Below the pieces are notes generated by a model. The model did no database searches and was not told the DNA's origin. It saw only the letters and a list, made by a program, of their open reading frames with translations. A program made the translations under genes and the position numbers. Of a stretch of DNA of 64,000 nucleotides, positions 8,229 through 15,400 are shown one piece after another. This DNA is from Leptolyngbyaceae cyanobacterium JSC-12. Lineage in GTDB: Bacteria > Cyanobacteriota > Cyanobacteriia > Leptolyngbyales > Leptolyngbyaceae. Every line of letters starts with the position of its first letter. The stretch's first letter is position 1. The DNA is taken from contig CM001633.1 in assembly GCA_000309945.1 (NCBI GenBank), positions 4,537,912-4,601,911 on the forward strand. The letters run 5' to 3'.

Positions 8229-9503
8229 CTAGTTTGAAAGGTAGATCTCACGGTTGGCAGTGTCTTGGGCTTTTTGCATCGCACTAGACAGGGATTGCTC
8301 TCCCAGTAAGGCGCTAATAAATTGATTGTTGAAATTGGTGAATAAGGTAGGTAGAGTTTCTTTGCCTTGCCAGATCGTGGCGTAAGAGGCTCCTCTGGCA
8401 AAGGGGGCATACAGTGGATTCTGATTATATCCCAACTCTGCCAGTACTGATCGCCGACTGGGAAGTGCTAATCCCTGTTGTGCCCAGGTTTTCATTCCCT
8501 GTTTGCTGGTTAGAAACGCAATCAACTTCCAGGCAGCCTCTTTATGGTTTGATCTGCGATTTATCACATAAGCAACGGTGTATGCCATTGTGCCGCGTTT
8601 GCCGTTGACTGTTGGCACTTCAGCCGTGCCAAACTCCAAGCTGGGAAATGTTTCCTGAAAGTAAGGAATCGACCACGGACCTTCAATCACCATTGCCGCT
8701 TTGCCCTGCCCCAGCATTTCGCTACCCCAGGTTGCGCCTACATCGGTTGGTAGAGCAGCGGTGCAATCGCGCCGATATTGATTCACCAGCAGTTCTAGCC
8801 CTTTCAAACTGGCTGGATTCGCAAACGTAGCATAGCCATTGGCATCGTTTAACCTCCCTCCAAATGCCTGCATCATGAACACTTGTCGAGCAAGTTCGGG
8901 AGCCAGTCCAAATCCATATTGGTCAGGCTTGCGATCGCCGTTTTTGTCCACGGTCAACTGTTTAGAAACCGTCAATAACTCATCCCAGGTCTGCGGCGGT
9001 TGGGAGATGCCTGCCTCAGCAAATGCATGCTTGTTATAAAACAACGCCAGCGTTGAGAAATCTTTGGGCAAACCGTAAATCTTGCCATTGCGCTTAAACG
9101 CATTCAGCAGCAACGGTTCAAAATCTGCCAAATGAAACTCTGGCGTAATGTAACTATCCAGCGGCTCCAGCACCTCGTATTTCATCAACAAAGGAGCAGT
9201 AAACGCTTCCAGATAAAACACATCGGGTGCCACATCCCCAATCAAGCGAGTTTTGATCACGTCCATATACTCGCTGTTAATCACCTCGTACTTCACATCA
9301 ATGTTGGGATGTTGTGCCTCAAATTCTTCAATCAGTTTTGTGAGCAACTTCCCCTCATTAGGATTGCTTTGCCAACCGCTAAACCGAATCGTGACAACGG
9401 GTTCATTTGCCTGCGCCATATCTGGCTCTGTCCGAGAAGGAGTTCCACAGGCAGAAAGCGCGATCGCCAATCCAGCCAATAATCCAACGTGGAAGTGTTT
9501 CAT
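8229..9503 (-). CDS. ABC sugar-binding lipoprotein (extracellular solute-binding family 1)
   Basis: 424 residues. The lipobox is LSAC (Cys19). The mature protein follows the MalE/family 1 plan: ITIRFSGWQS-type strand near 40, PDVFYLEAF, YGLPKDFSTLALFYNK, TWDELL, GKAAMVIEGPWSIPYFQ and KEAAWKLIAFLTS. It binds a sugar or polyol in the periplasm. Its start codon overlaps the stop of the upstream deacetylase by 4 nt (ATGA), so the two are translated together. No sugar permease genes follow. Ligand unknown; glucosylglycerol or trehalose-type ligands are known for cyanobacterial relatives, but this is only a possibility. Confidence 0.85.
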   Translation of the reverse strand: MKHFHVGLLAGLAIALSACGTPSRTEPDMAQANEPVVTIRFSGWQSNPNEGKLLTKLIEEFEAQHPNIDVKYEVINSEYMDVIKTRLIGDVAPDVFYLEAFTAPLLMKYEVLEPLDSYITPEFHLADFEPLLLNAFKRNGKIYGLPKDFSTLALFYNKHAFAEAGISQPPQTWDELLTVSKQLTVDKNGDRKPDQYGFGLAPELARQVFMMQAFGGRLNDANGYATFANPASLKGLELLVNQYRRDCTAALPTDVGATWGSEMLGQGKAAMVIEGPWSIPYFQETFPSLEFGTAEVPTVNGKRGTMAYTVAYVINRRSNHKEAAWKLIAFLTSKQGMKTWAQQGLALPSRRSVLAELGYNQNPLYAPFARGASYATIWQGKETLPTLFTNFNNQFISALLGEQSLSSAMQKAQDTANREIYLSN

Positions 9504-10405
9504 GGTTTATGATGCTCATGCCAATGACGAGCAATATCAATTCGGCGGCACAACCAGACGCGATCGTGCTTCTGAACATAGTCTAGAAAACGAGCAAGGG
9601 AAGCTGCACGACCTGGTCTGCCCACCAAGCGGCAATGCAACCCAATACTCATCATCTTGGGAGCAGTTTCACCTTCGGCATACAGCACATCAAAGGCATC
9701 CCGCAGGTAAGCAAAAAACTGATCGCCAGAGTTAAACCCTTGAGGCGTGGCAAATCGCATGTCATTGTTGTCGAGCGTGTAGGGAATCACAAGATGCGGC
9801 TTGCCATACTCGTAGGTCCAGTAGGGTAAATCATCGGCATAGCTGTCGGCATCGTAAAGAAAACCACCTTCTTCAACCACTAGTTTGCGGGTGAAGGGGC
9901 TAGTGCGCCCAGTATACCAGCCTAATGGACGGCTACCTGTGACTTGGGTATGGAGTGCGATCGCCTGCTGCAAATGTTCTCGTTCTGCATCTTCACTAAA
10001 ATACTTGTAATCAATCCAGCGATAGCCATGACTGGCAATTTCCCAATCTGCCTCTTGCATCGCAGCGATCGCCTCTGGATTTCGTCCTAATGCCATGGCC
10101 ACGCCATACACCGTAACAGGAATTTGGCGCTCAGTAAACATCCGGTACAACCGCCAAAATCCTGCTCGACTGCCATACTCATAGCAAGACTCCATATTCA
10201 TGTGGCGCAATCCCATCAAAGGTACTGCTCCCACAATCTCTGATAAAAACGCCTCCGAAGCCTGATCACCATGAAGGATGCAGGTTTCTCCCCCTTCCTC
10301 GTAATTGATCACAAACTGAACCGCAACACGAGCCTGGTTTTGCCATTGGGGGTCAAAGCCATACCGACCGTACCCCACCATATCTCGCGGATAGCTTTCG
10401 CGCAT
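9500..10405 (-). CDS. PuuE-type polysaccharide deacetylase-family hydrolase (allantoinase-like)
   Basis: 301 residues of the NodB-fold family, closest in pattern to PuuE allantoinases: YPRDMVGYGRYGFDPQW at the N-terminus, VQFVINYEEGGE, RAGFWRL, ASHGYRWIDYKYFSEDAEREH, WYTGRTSPFTRKL and GLHCRLVGRPGRA near the end. PuuE-like enzymes hydrolyse allantoin without the usual metal-dependent amidohydrolase fold; related members act on other amide substrates. It is first in a two-gene unit with a sugar-binding lipoprotein (4-nt overlap). No other purine breakdown genes are in the window, so the substrate stays open. Confidence 0.8.
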   Translation of the reverse strand: MRESYPRDMVGYGRYGFDPQWQNQARVAVQFVINYEEGGETCILHGDQASEAFLSEIVGAVPLMGLRHMNMESCYEYGSRAGFWRLYRMFTERQIPVTVYGVAMALGRNPEAIAAMQEADWEIASHGYRWIDYKYFSEDAEREHLQQAIALHTQVTGSRPLGWYTGRTSPFTRKLVVEEGGFLYDADSYADDLPYWTYEYGKPHLVIPYTLDNNDMRFATPQGFNSGDQFFAYLRDAFDVLYAEGETAPKMMSIGLHCRLVGRPGRAASLARFLDYVQKHDRVWLCRRIDIARHWHEHHKP

Positions 10406-10480
10406 AACAACACTTCCTGCAACACTGAATCATGAACAGCATTGCATGCCCCTGCAACTCTCGTAAACTTTTGGTTTATG

Positions 10481-10492
10481 ACCCACGTGGGT
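10481..10492. promoter_or_regulatory. Perfect 12-bp palindrome ACCCACGTGGGT
   Basis: A perfect inverted repeat with a CACGTG core, 83 nt upstream of the first candidate small RNA and 76 nt upstream of the deacetylase start. A half copy (ACCCACGT) recurs at 10546-10553, directly over the predicted small RNA promoter. It could be an operator for either direction. No known factor is assigned. Confidence 0.35.
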
Positions 10493-10563
10493 AGGGAAGA
10501 ATCACACTCCTAGTTCATACTTTTTGAGGAAGGAATTGTCTGATAACCCACGTATTCTTAAAC

Positions 10564-10624
10564 CATAGACAGTTGCTCAAGTGCAACCAAACATACCCAG
10601 CGGGGGGCTGCTGGGTATTTTTTT
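10564..10624 (+). ncRNA. Candidate small RNA, copy 1 (about 61 nt, two hairpins)
   Basis: Predicted RNA: a 5' stem-loop GTTGC-TCAAGT-GCAAC (10572-10587), a short spacer, then a hairpin TACCCAGC-GGGGGGCT-GCTGGGTA (10594-10617) followed by seven T, a textbook intrinsic terminator. The whole unit recurs 194 nt downstream. Between copies the terminator stem differs at two pairs in a compensating way, while the 5' hairpin and the G-rich loop are unchanged, which argues for a selected RNA. Upstream, CACGTATTCT (about 10549-10558) looks like an extended -10. It may be a member of a named cyanobacterial small RNA family, such as NsiR1, NsiR4 or IsaR1, which could not be verified here. Confidence 0.7.
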
Positions 10625-10757
10625 ACTTTGAAGTCTTAAATAACATCCAGTGAAAATTTTGCAGAAATTACTAACCTGAGTGGGTGATTGACTTGGGTGA
10701 AATAGAAATCCCACTGATTGGGGAAGGGAACAATGTGTTCATCACGTACATTAGAAA

Positions 10758-10817
10758 CATAGACAGTTGCTCAAGTGCAACCAACTTACCTGGCGGGGGG
10801 CTGCCAGGTATTTTTTT
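10758..10817 (+). ncRNA. Candidate small RNA, copy 2 (about 60 nt, two hairpins)
   Basis: Same layout as copy 1: ATAGACAGTTGCTCAAGTGC identical, 5' hairpin GTTGC/GCAAC, then TACCTGGC-GGGGGGCT-GCCAGGTA (10787-10810) and seven T. The stem changes CA/TG to TG/CA relative to copy 1, keeping every pair. CACGTACATT (10744-10753) lies at the -10 position as in copy 1. The T-run reaches two bases into the stop codon of the convergent alpha/beta hydrolase gene, so the same hairpin may also protect or end that mRNA. Function unknown. The exposed G6 loop could pair with C-rich targets. Confidence 0.7.
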
Positions 10818-11703
10818 ATCCATTTCTCAAGAAAGCGAGGAGTTCTCGGTTGACTGTTTGCGGAGCTTCTTGCTGTAGCCAATGACCACAGTGGGGGATA
10901 AGCTTAAGGTTAAAAGGTGCTGCAATCAAGCGTTCTAATCCTTGGGTGACTTTTGGGGTAACGAGGGAATCTTCTTCGCCCCACAGTACTAAGGTCGGTA
11001 CTGTTATCGGGCTGGGAGTAGTCATCCAATCACGTAGCCAATTCCAGGGAGAAAACATTTGTCGGTAATAGTTAAGTGCTGCCGATAGAGCACCAGGTTT
11101 TGCGAGTGCCGATTGATACACTTGAGTATCTTCCTTCGTGAATGCACCTTTACGAATGGCTTGTTCGCGCAGTAGATTTTTGACGAATTCAGCCAGGTTT
11201 TGCTGGATTAGCCATTCAGGAATGCCAGGAATTTGAAAGCTAAGAATGTACCAACTTCGGCGTAATTGATCCAGGTTACTAACGAGTTCTTGCACAAATC
11301 GCTGAACCGGAGCCGCGCTCAGGATTGCCATCCGGTTCAAATATTGGGGGAATTTTTGCGCCATGTGCCAAGCGATCGCACCTCCCCAGTCATGTCCCAC
11401 AATATGAGCGCGCGTATAACCCAAACTCTCAATCAGTCCTTGAATATCTGCTGCCAGGGTATCCAGGTCGTAGCCACTAGGAGGCTTATCGGAATCGTTG
11501 TACCCTCGTAAATCAGGCACAACGACTTTGAAATGGCGTGCTAGAGCTGGAATTTGATACCGCCAGGAATACCAAAATTCTGGAAAACCATGTAAAAGAA
11601 GAACAAGTTCGCCCGCTCCCTGAGTTACGTAATGCAAACGGATACGGTTGGTTTCGACAAAATGATGTTCCCACTCGGTAGTGCTCAAAGCAGTCGCGGT
11701 CAT
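10816..11703 (-). CDS. Alpha/beta hydrolase, epoxide hydrolase-like
   Basis: About 295 residues from the ATG at 11703, chosen because similarity begins just after it; an upstream in-frame start at 11763 would add 20 residues without matches. Features: oxyanion HGFPEFWYSW, DLRGYNDSDKP, nucleophile elbow GHDWGG (Asp), a cap domain (about 130-220), WGEEDSLV with the acid, and the final HCGHWLQQEAP with the catalytic His. An Asp nucleophile with HGxP and W next to it is typical of soluble epoxide hydrolases and haloacid or fluoroacetate dehalogenases. Substrate not predictable. Its 3' end meets the terminator of small RNA copy 2. Confidence 0.85.
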   Translation of the reverse strand: MTATALSTTEWEHHFVETNRIRLHYVTQGAGELVLLLHGFPEFWYSWRYQIPALARHFKVVVPDLRGYNDSDKPPSGYDLDTLAADIQGLIESLGYTRAHIVGHDWGGAIAWHMAQKFPQYLNRMAILSAAPVQRFVQELVSNLDQLRRSWYILSFQIPGIPEWLIQQNLAEFVKNLLREQAIRKGAFTKEDTQVYQSALAKPGALSAALNYYRQMFSPWNWLRDWMTTPSPITVPTLVLWGEEDSLVTPKVTQGLERLIAAPFNLKLIPHCGHWLQQEAPQTVNRELLAFLRNG

Positions 11704-11803
11704 AAGGCAAAAGTTAGAGTCCAAGCGTGTCCACCGCAAACTGTTAGAGTTTCGCGATCGCACGTATTTTAAACTACCATCGAATTCATCTTAGTTGCAG
11801 GTA

Positions 11804-12301
11804 TCACCAGTGATCAGGTTCATCCGCTTCTTCCTCCAAAGAGTCAACCGGACGCATTGCCTCCCGACCTACCATAAATAACCCAGAAATTCCCAAACAG
11901 ACGAACCAGATGTATTGATGCCAGTAATGATGAATTTGATCCGATACAGTCATCTCTGGATGCAACACATAGAGAACCATTAGTAGAAACGCCATCGCCA
12001 ATGCTCCAAAGCCAACAAACAGCATCCCCATCTGCACACGGGCAGGTTTCAAGTCTGCATCTGTGATTTCATCTAGATCAATCTCAGCAAGTTGCTCTAG
12101 AGACTCATCGGCAATGACCGAAGCCTCTCCCAAGTTAATGGCTAACTTCTCCGGCAGCAACGGCGAAATGGCATCAACCGTCTTCACGCGCAGCGATCGC
12201 TCGGTATCTTTCAATAAAACCAACGGTTTACGAGCAATTGGTTCAGCAAACTCCGGACTTTGAGCCGATGCACGAGGCAAGTCTTCAGGTTTTGACTGCA
12301 T
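11804..12301 (-). CDS. Cyanobacterial two-helix membrane protein, function unknown
   Basis: 165 residues. A soluble, polar N-terminal half (1-95) is followed by two membrane segments (about 97-117 and 130-148) and an acidic tail. The pattern DADLKPARVQMGMLFVGFGA before the first helix is well formed for a conserved protein. No catalytic motif is seen. It is separated from the downstream hydrolase by 100 nt on the same strand. Function not known. Confidence 0.65.
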   Translation of the reverse strand: MQSKPEDLPRASAQSPEFAEPIARKPLVLLKDTERSLRVKTVDAISPLLPEKLAINLGEASVIADESLEQLAEIDLDEITDADLKPARVQMGMLFVGFGALAMAFLLMVLYVLHPEMTVSDQIHHYWHQYIWFVCLGISGLFMVGREAMRPVDSLEEEADEPDHW

Positions 12302-12334
12302 AAGAAGGAGATAGCTATCTGGGTTGAATCCATT

Positions 12335-12440
12335 GTAGAAGAGGAAGAAGGGATAGGGGATAGGGAAGCGAAAGGAGGTAAGGAAGATGAGAAATTAGGA
12401 AAAGGGGGATAGGAATAGAGGAGATGGGGAAGTGGGGAAG
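12335..12440. repeat. Purine-rich GGGATAGG-type repeats
   Basis: Variants of GGGATAGGGGATAGGG and GATGGGGAAGTGGGGAAG between the membrane protein gene and the peroxiredoxin gene. Same style as 27553-27600, common in filamentous cyanobacterial spacers. Confidence 0.6.
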
Positions 12441-12480
12441 ATGAGAAACCGCTAAGTGTCGGCTGTTACCTTTGCCCCCT

Positions 12481-13029
12481 TTAACCTTGTCCTTGCAATT
12501 CGTCTAACTTTGCTAACACTTCAGTACTGTGAATCGCAGGACGAACACCTGTGAAGATGGCTCGCAAGGTTCCTTGGGGATCAATGATGTAGGTGTGTCG
12601 CAGTGAAAGCGGAGCTAACCAGGCACCATAAGCTTTACTAACAGCTCCATCTTCGTCGGCTAATAAGGGAAATCTCAGCCCTTCAGAATCACAAAACTCA
12701 GCATGAGAGTCTACATCATCCACACTAATGCCAAGAATCTGAGTGTTTCGCTCCAAGTATTTTGGCAAGTCTTCTTGAAAGCGGCGAGCTTCTAAGGTAC
12801 AACCTGGTGTAAAGTCGCGGGGATAAAAGTACGCCACAACCCACTTTCCTTGGTAGTCAGCAAGAGAAATTGTGCCATCACCTGTGTTGGTGGGTAATGT
12901 AAATACTGGAGCTGGCTGATTTAGTTTAGGGAGTGGTTCCCCAAGGGGTGTGGCAGATGCAACAGGCAGGTGGAGAGACAGCATCAGGCAAATACCCAAT
13001 ACAAAACTAAGAAGCGATCTAAGAAGCAT
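12481..13029 (-). CDS. Peroxiredoxin Q/BCP-type, exported
   Basis: 182 residues. An N-terminal signal peptide (about 1-26, cleavage near ASA-T) sends it to the periplasm or thylakoid lumen. The AhpC/TSA fold follows, with peroxidatic Cys in DFTPGCTLEARRF and a second Cys in HAEFCDSEG five residues away in helix spacing typical of 1-Cys/atypical 2-Cys PrxQ variants. It reduces hydrogen peroxide and alkyl peroxides with thioredoxin as donor. The family pattern GVRPAIHSTEVLAKLDEL closes the protein. Monocistronic by spacing. Confidence 0.85.
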   Translation of the reverse strand: MLLRSLLSFVLGICLMLSLHLPVASATPLGEPLPKLNQPAPVFTLPTNTGDGTISLADYQGKWVVAYFYPRDFTPGCTLEARRFQEDLPKYLERNTQILGISVDDVDSHAEFCDSEGLRFPLLADEDGAVSKAYGAWLAPLSLRHTYIIDPQGTLRAIFTGVRPAIHSTEVLAKLDELQGQG

Positions 13030-13182
13030 AGGAAGATTCTGAGTGACTGCTTAATATAAGTTTATAATCAAGCAGAGTTGATTGGTTGGCGATCGCAAAA
13101 ATCTCTGACAGAGTAGCCTTGCAACGGAACAAGCAGGAACCCCGATTTTGTCAACACTCTACTCTCTGGAGTGTCAATCGCT

Positions 13183-13734
13183 TTAACCACCTTTACCAAA
13201 CCGCATGTCGGATAAGCGTTTCTGTGCAACTGGATCGAGTGCATGGGCAAGGAAACGTCCAGTCGCTTTTTTCACAGGTTTACGTTTTTGCCGCACTTGC
13301 AAAAGAACTGAATCTACTTCGTTAGCAAGCTGTTCGGCAGAGATGCATTCTGCACCATAGCCCACGACGGTTAATTGCTGGGCGCGATCGCTGGTAGCAA
13401 CAATCAAACGAGAATGAAACTTGCGCAGATCATTGCGAAACGCTGCACAGGCTTTCTCGATATAAGTATCAGCCGTTTGCCCAAAGTCTGTATAGCAAAC
13501 CGATAAATAACTGGTAATCACTTCTCGATTACTGGGGCAATCACGATACTGCGCATCAAATACTACCCGTGTATCATAGCCCTGGTAAGCGCTGTAGTTC
13601 ATTAGCGACTCAACTAACCTACGACGGGCTTCTTCTAACCCCTCCGAATCGCGGACTTTCTTCAAGTCATGCCAACACCCGACGACGTTATAGCCGTCCA
13701 CTAGCAACACTGCTTGGGGTGCGGAACGTGACAT
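13183..13734 (-). CDS. NYN/PIN-domain ribonuclease, YacP (Rae1)-like
   Basis: 183 residues. AVLLVDGYNVVGCW at the N-terminus, VVFDAQYRD, YTDFGQTADTYIEKA and VATSDRAQQ give the acidic active-site set of YacP/NYN nucleases. In Bacillus the relative Rae1 cleaves mRNA on the ribosome. The C-terminus is basic (RQKRKPVKKATGRFLAHALD), consistent with RNA binding. It stands alone between peroxiredoxin Q and the phycobiliprotein-like gene. A role in mRNA turnover is inferred from the family. Confidence 0.8.
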   Translation of the reverse strand: MSRSAPQAVLLVDGYNVVGCWHDLKKVRDSEGLEEARRRLVESLMNYSAYQGYDTRVVFDAQYRDCPSNREVITSYLSVCYTDFGQTADTYIEKACAAFRNDLRKFHSRLIVATSDRAQQLTVVGYGAECISAEQLANEVDSVLLQVRQKRKPVKKATGRFLAHALDPVAQKRLSDMRFGKGG

Positions 13735-13928
13735 TTGGAAAACTTAAAATTTTGTGAATTAAACAAAGATAAGTTCAGTTTATCCTACTCCGCTCAATTT
13801 GGTAATTGAGCCAGAACATTCCTCAGGAATATTAAGAAACCCATCAATAGTTTGAGAATTACTGCAGGGCGTTTTCCTATGTTTCTTTCAGGGCAATTTG
13901 ACATTGAGGCAGAATTTCTTAACAACTT

Positions 13929-14402
13929 ATGCACACATTGAATTACACACTGGAGCAAAACCTGATAGAAGCCGATGGGCGCTATCTTGATGCTGACGAG
14001 CTTCAACCTTTGGAGCGATACATCCAGACTTATACAACCCGGCTAGAAACTTATCATCAACTTCGAGAACATAGCGATAAGCTTGTCCTGTTTTCACTAC
14101 GCAAGTTTGCTAACACCTATCCAGAGTTGATTCAGCAGCACGGTGCCCGTTGCAAATTTGATATGTCAGAAGTGTTGCGATACATTGCGATCGCCATTTT
14201 GCGAGACGATGAACTCTTTTTCAAAGAGCAGATGATGGTTTGGCTGGATACAATTCTGCTGGCACACAAACGTAATATGCATTGTTCTTTGGCGTATCGC
14301 AATCTACAGGAAGCGATCGCCGCTTCTCTACCCGCTGCGTCTGTCAACTTGATTCGTCCCTACCTCGATCTGATTTTGCAATCGCTGCAATCTCACGCCT
14401 GA
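13929..14402 (+). CDS. Orphan phycobiliprotein-like protein
   Basis: 157 residues that align along the phycobilisome globin fold: GRYLDADELQPLERYI matches the first helices of phycobiliprotein beta chains, and RCKFDMSEVLRYIAIAIL matches the chromophore region AACIRDLDYYLRYATYAML, keeping the bilin-attaching Cys (Cys75 here), the pyrrole-holding Asp78 and LRY. The usual Arg next to the Cys is Phe. The end IRPYLDLILQSL fits helix H. Sequence identity is low, so it is not a rod or core subunit. It may be an Apl-type or other specialised phycobiliprotein. A linker gene follows on the same strand after 127 nt. Bilin binding is inference. Confidence 0.65.
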   Translation: MHTLNYTLEQNLIEADGRYLDADELQPLERYIQTYTTRLETYHQLREHSDKLVLFSLRKFANTYPELIQQHGARCKFDMSEVLRYIAIAILRDDELFFKEQMMVWLDTILLAHKRNMHCSLAYRNLQEAIAASLPAASVNLIRPYLDLILQSLQSHA

Positions 14403-14529
14403 TCACGCCCCATTGTGCTTCCTCAGATAAGACCATGCTTGCGTTCAAACGGTCCCTTGCTTGATTAAAACAGGCTGGTTGCGATCGCAAGGCAGTTCGC
14501 TGACCTATGTACTCTTTGAGGATCTTGTG

Positions 14530-15249
14530 ATGAGTACCTTTCAACCCATTACCGTTAACCGCCATTCCACTCTCGAGGAACGCCAAACTGCATTACGTTA
14601 CATTTACTATCAGGTGTTAGAACGTCAACCTTATGTCTTTGAACGCAAACTATTAGCAAAAGCTGAAAAAGACTTTTTGAACGATAAAAGTGGGGTGCGA
14701 CGATTCTTGAAAGAGTTGGGACATTCCCAGGTTTACCTCGATAGTTTCTACCACAACTCCTCCAACATGAAATTTCTAGAGTTGTGCTTTAAACACTTTT
14801 TAGGACGGGCACCCGTTGACCAGGAAGAAATCAAAGTTTACTGCGAAATTCTGATGCACAAAGGTGTTGCCCAATGCATCACCGCTATTCTGGATTCTGA
14901 AGAGTATCGCAAGACATTTGGTTGTTTTACTGTGCCATACCCTCGGACGAAGCGCTATTATTCATCACCTAAAGCGTATACAGAATCCCATCTACTGAAT
15001 CATGAGCATATCGGTCAACGGGGACGATCAATTCCCACGATTTACTGGCATCAACTTGGCTTGAATTGTGACGCAGGTGTCTGTCGTTATCCCGAGGCAA
15101 ATGCAGCGATCGCCTCACCCCTATCTCAAGATGACCTGTCCCAACTCCTCAGTCTTTTCCGCAATGCCTCGCCTCAGCAGGTTGTAGCGACCTTGTCAAC
15201 CGAGCAAAAAGAGATGCTGCGTCGCGCAGTGGTAAATTCAGGGAGATAG
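14530..15249 (+). CDS. Orphan phycobilisome linker-domain protein
   Basis: 239 residues from the ATG at 14530, chosen for the GAGGA site about 9 nt upstream; the longer frame from 14461 adds unrelated sequence. Residues 15-145 form a PBS linker domain: TALRYIYYQVLERQPYVFER, KDFLNDKSGVRRFLKELGHS, CFKHFLGRAPVDQEEIKVY and GVAQCITAILDSEEYRKTFG followed by VPYPRTKRY. The C-terminal 90 residues are not a second known linker motif, and there is no membrane helix as in CpcL. It follows the phycobiliprotein-like gene, so the pair may form a small antenna or signalling assembly. This pairing is inference. Confidence 0.75.
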   Translation: MSTFQPITVNRHSTLEERQTALRYIYYQVLERQPYVFERKLLAKAEKDFLNDKSGVRRFLKELGHSQVYLDSFYHNSSNMKFLELCFKHFLGRAPVDQEEIKVYCEILMHKGVAQCITAILDSEEYRKTFGCFTVPYPRTKRYYSSPKAYTESHLLNHEHIGQRGRSIPTIYWHQLGLNCDAGVCRYPEANAAIASPLSQDDLSQLLSLFRNASPQQVVATLSTEQKEMLRRAVVNSGR

Positions 15250-15254
15250 AAGGA

Positions 15255-15400
15255 TGGGAGGCGGAAGTCAGAAGTCAGCAGTTGGCAAGCGAAAAGTCAA
15301 AGCCGATACTCAGGGATTCCTCATCTTCCCCACCTCCCTACTTCATCTCTCCCTATCCCCTGTTCCCCATCACCAATTCCCCATTCCCTACTTATCCGTC
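15255..15400. repeat. Purine/pyrimidine-biased repeat spacer
   Basis: Begins with purine-rich GGGAGGCGGAAGTCAGAAGTC and ends in pyrimidine-rich CCCCTGTTCCCCATCACC units, the same family as other spacers but in both orientations. It lies between converging genes, where it may act as a bidirectional end region. Confidence 0.55.
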
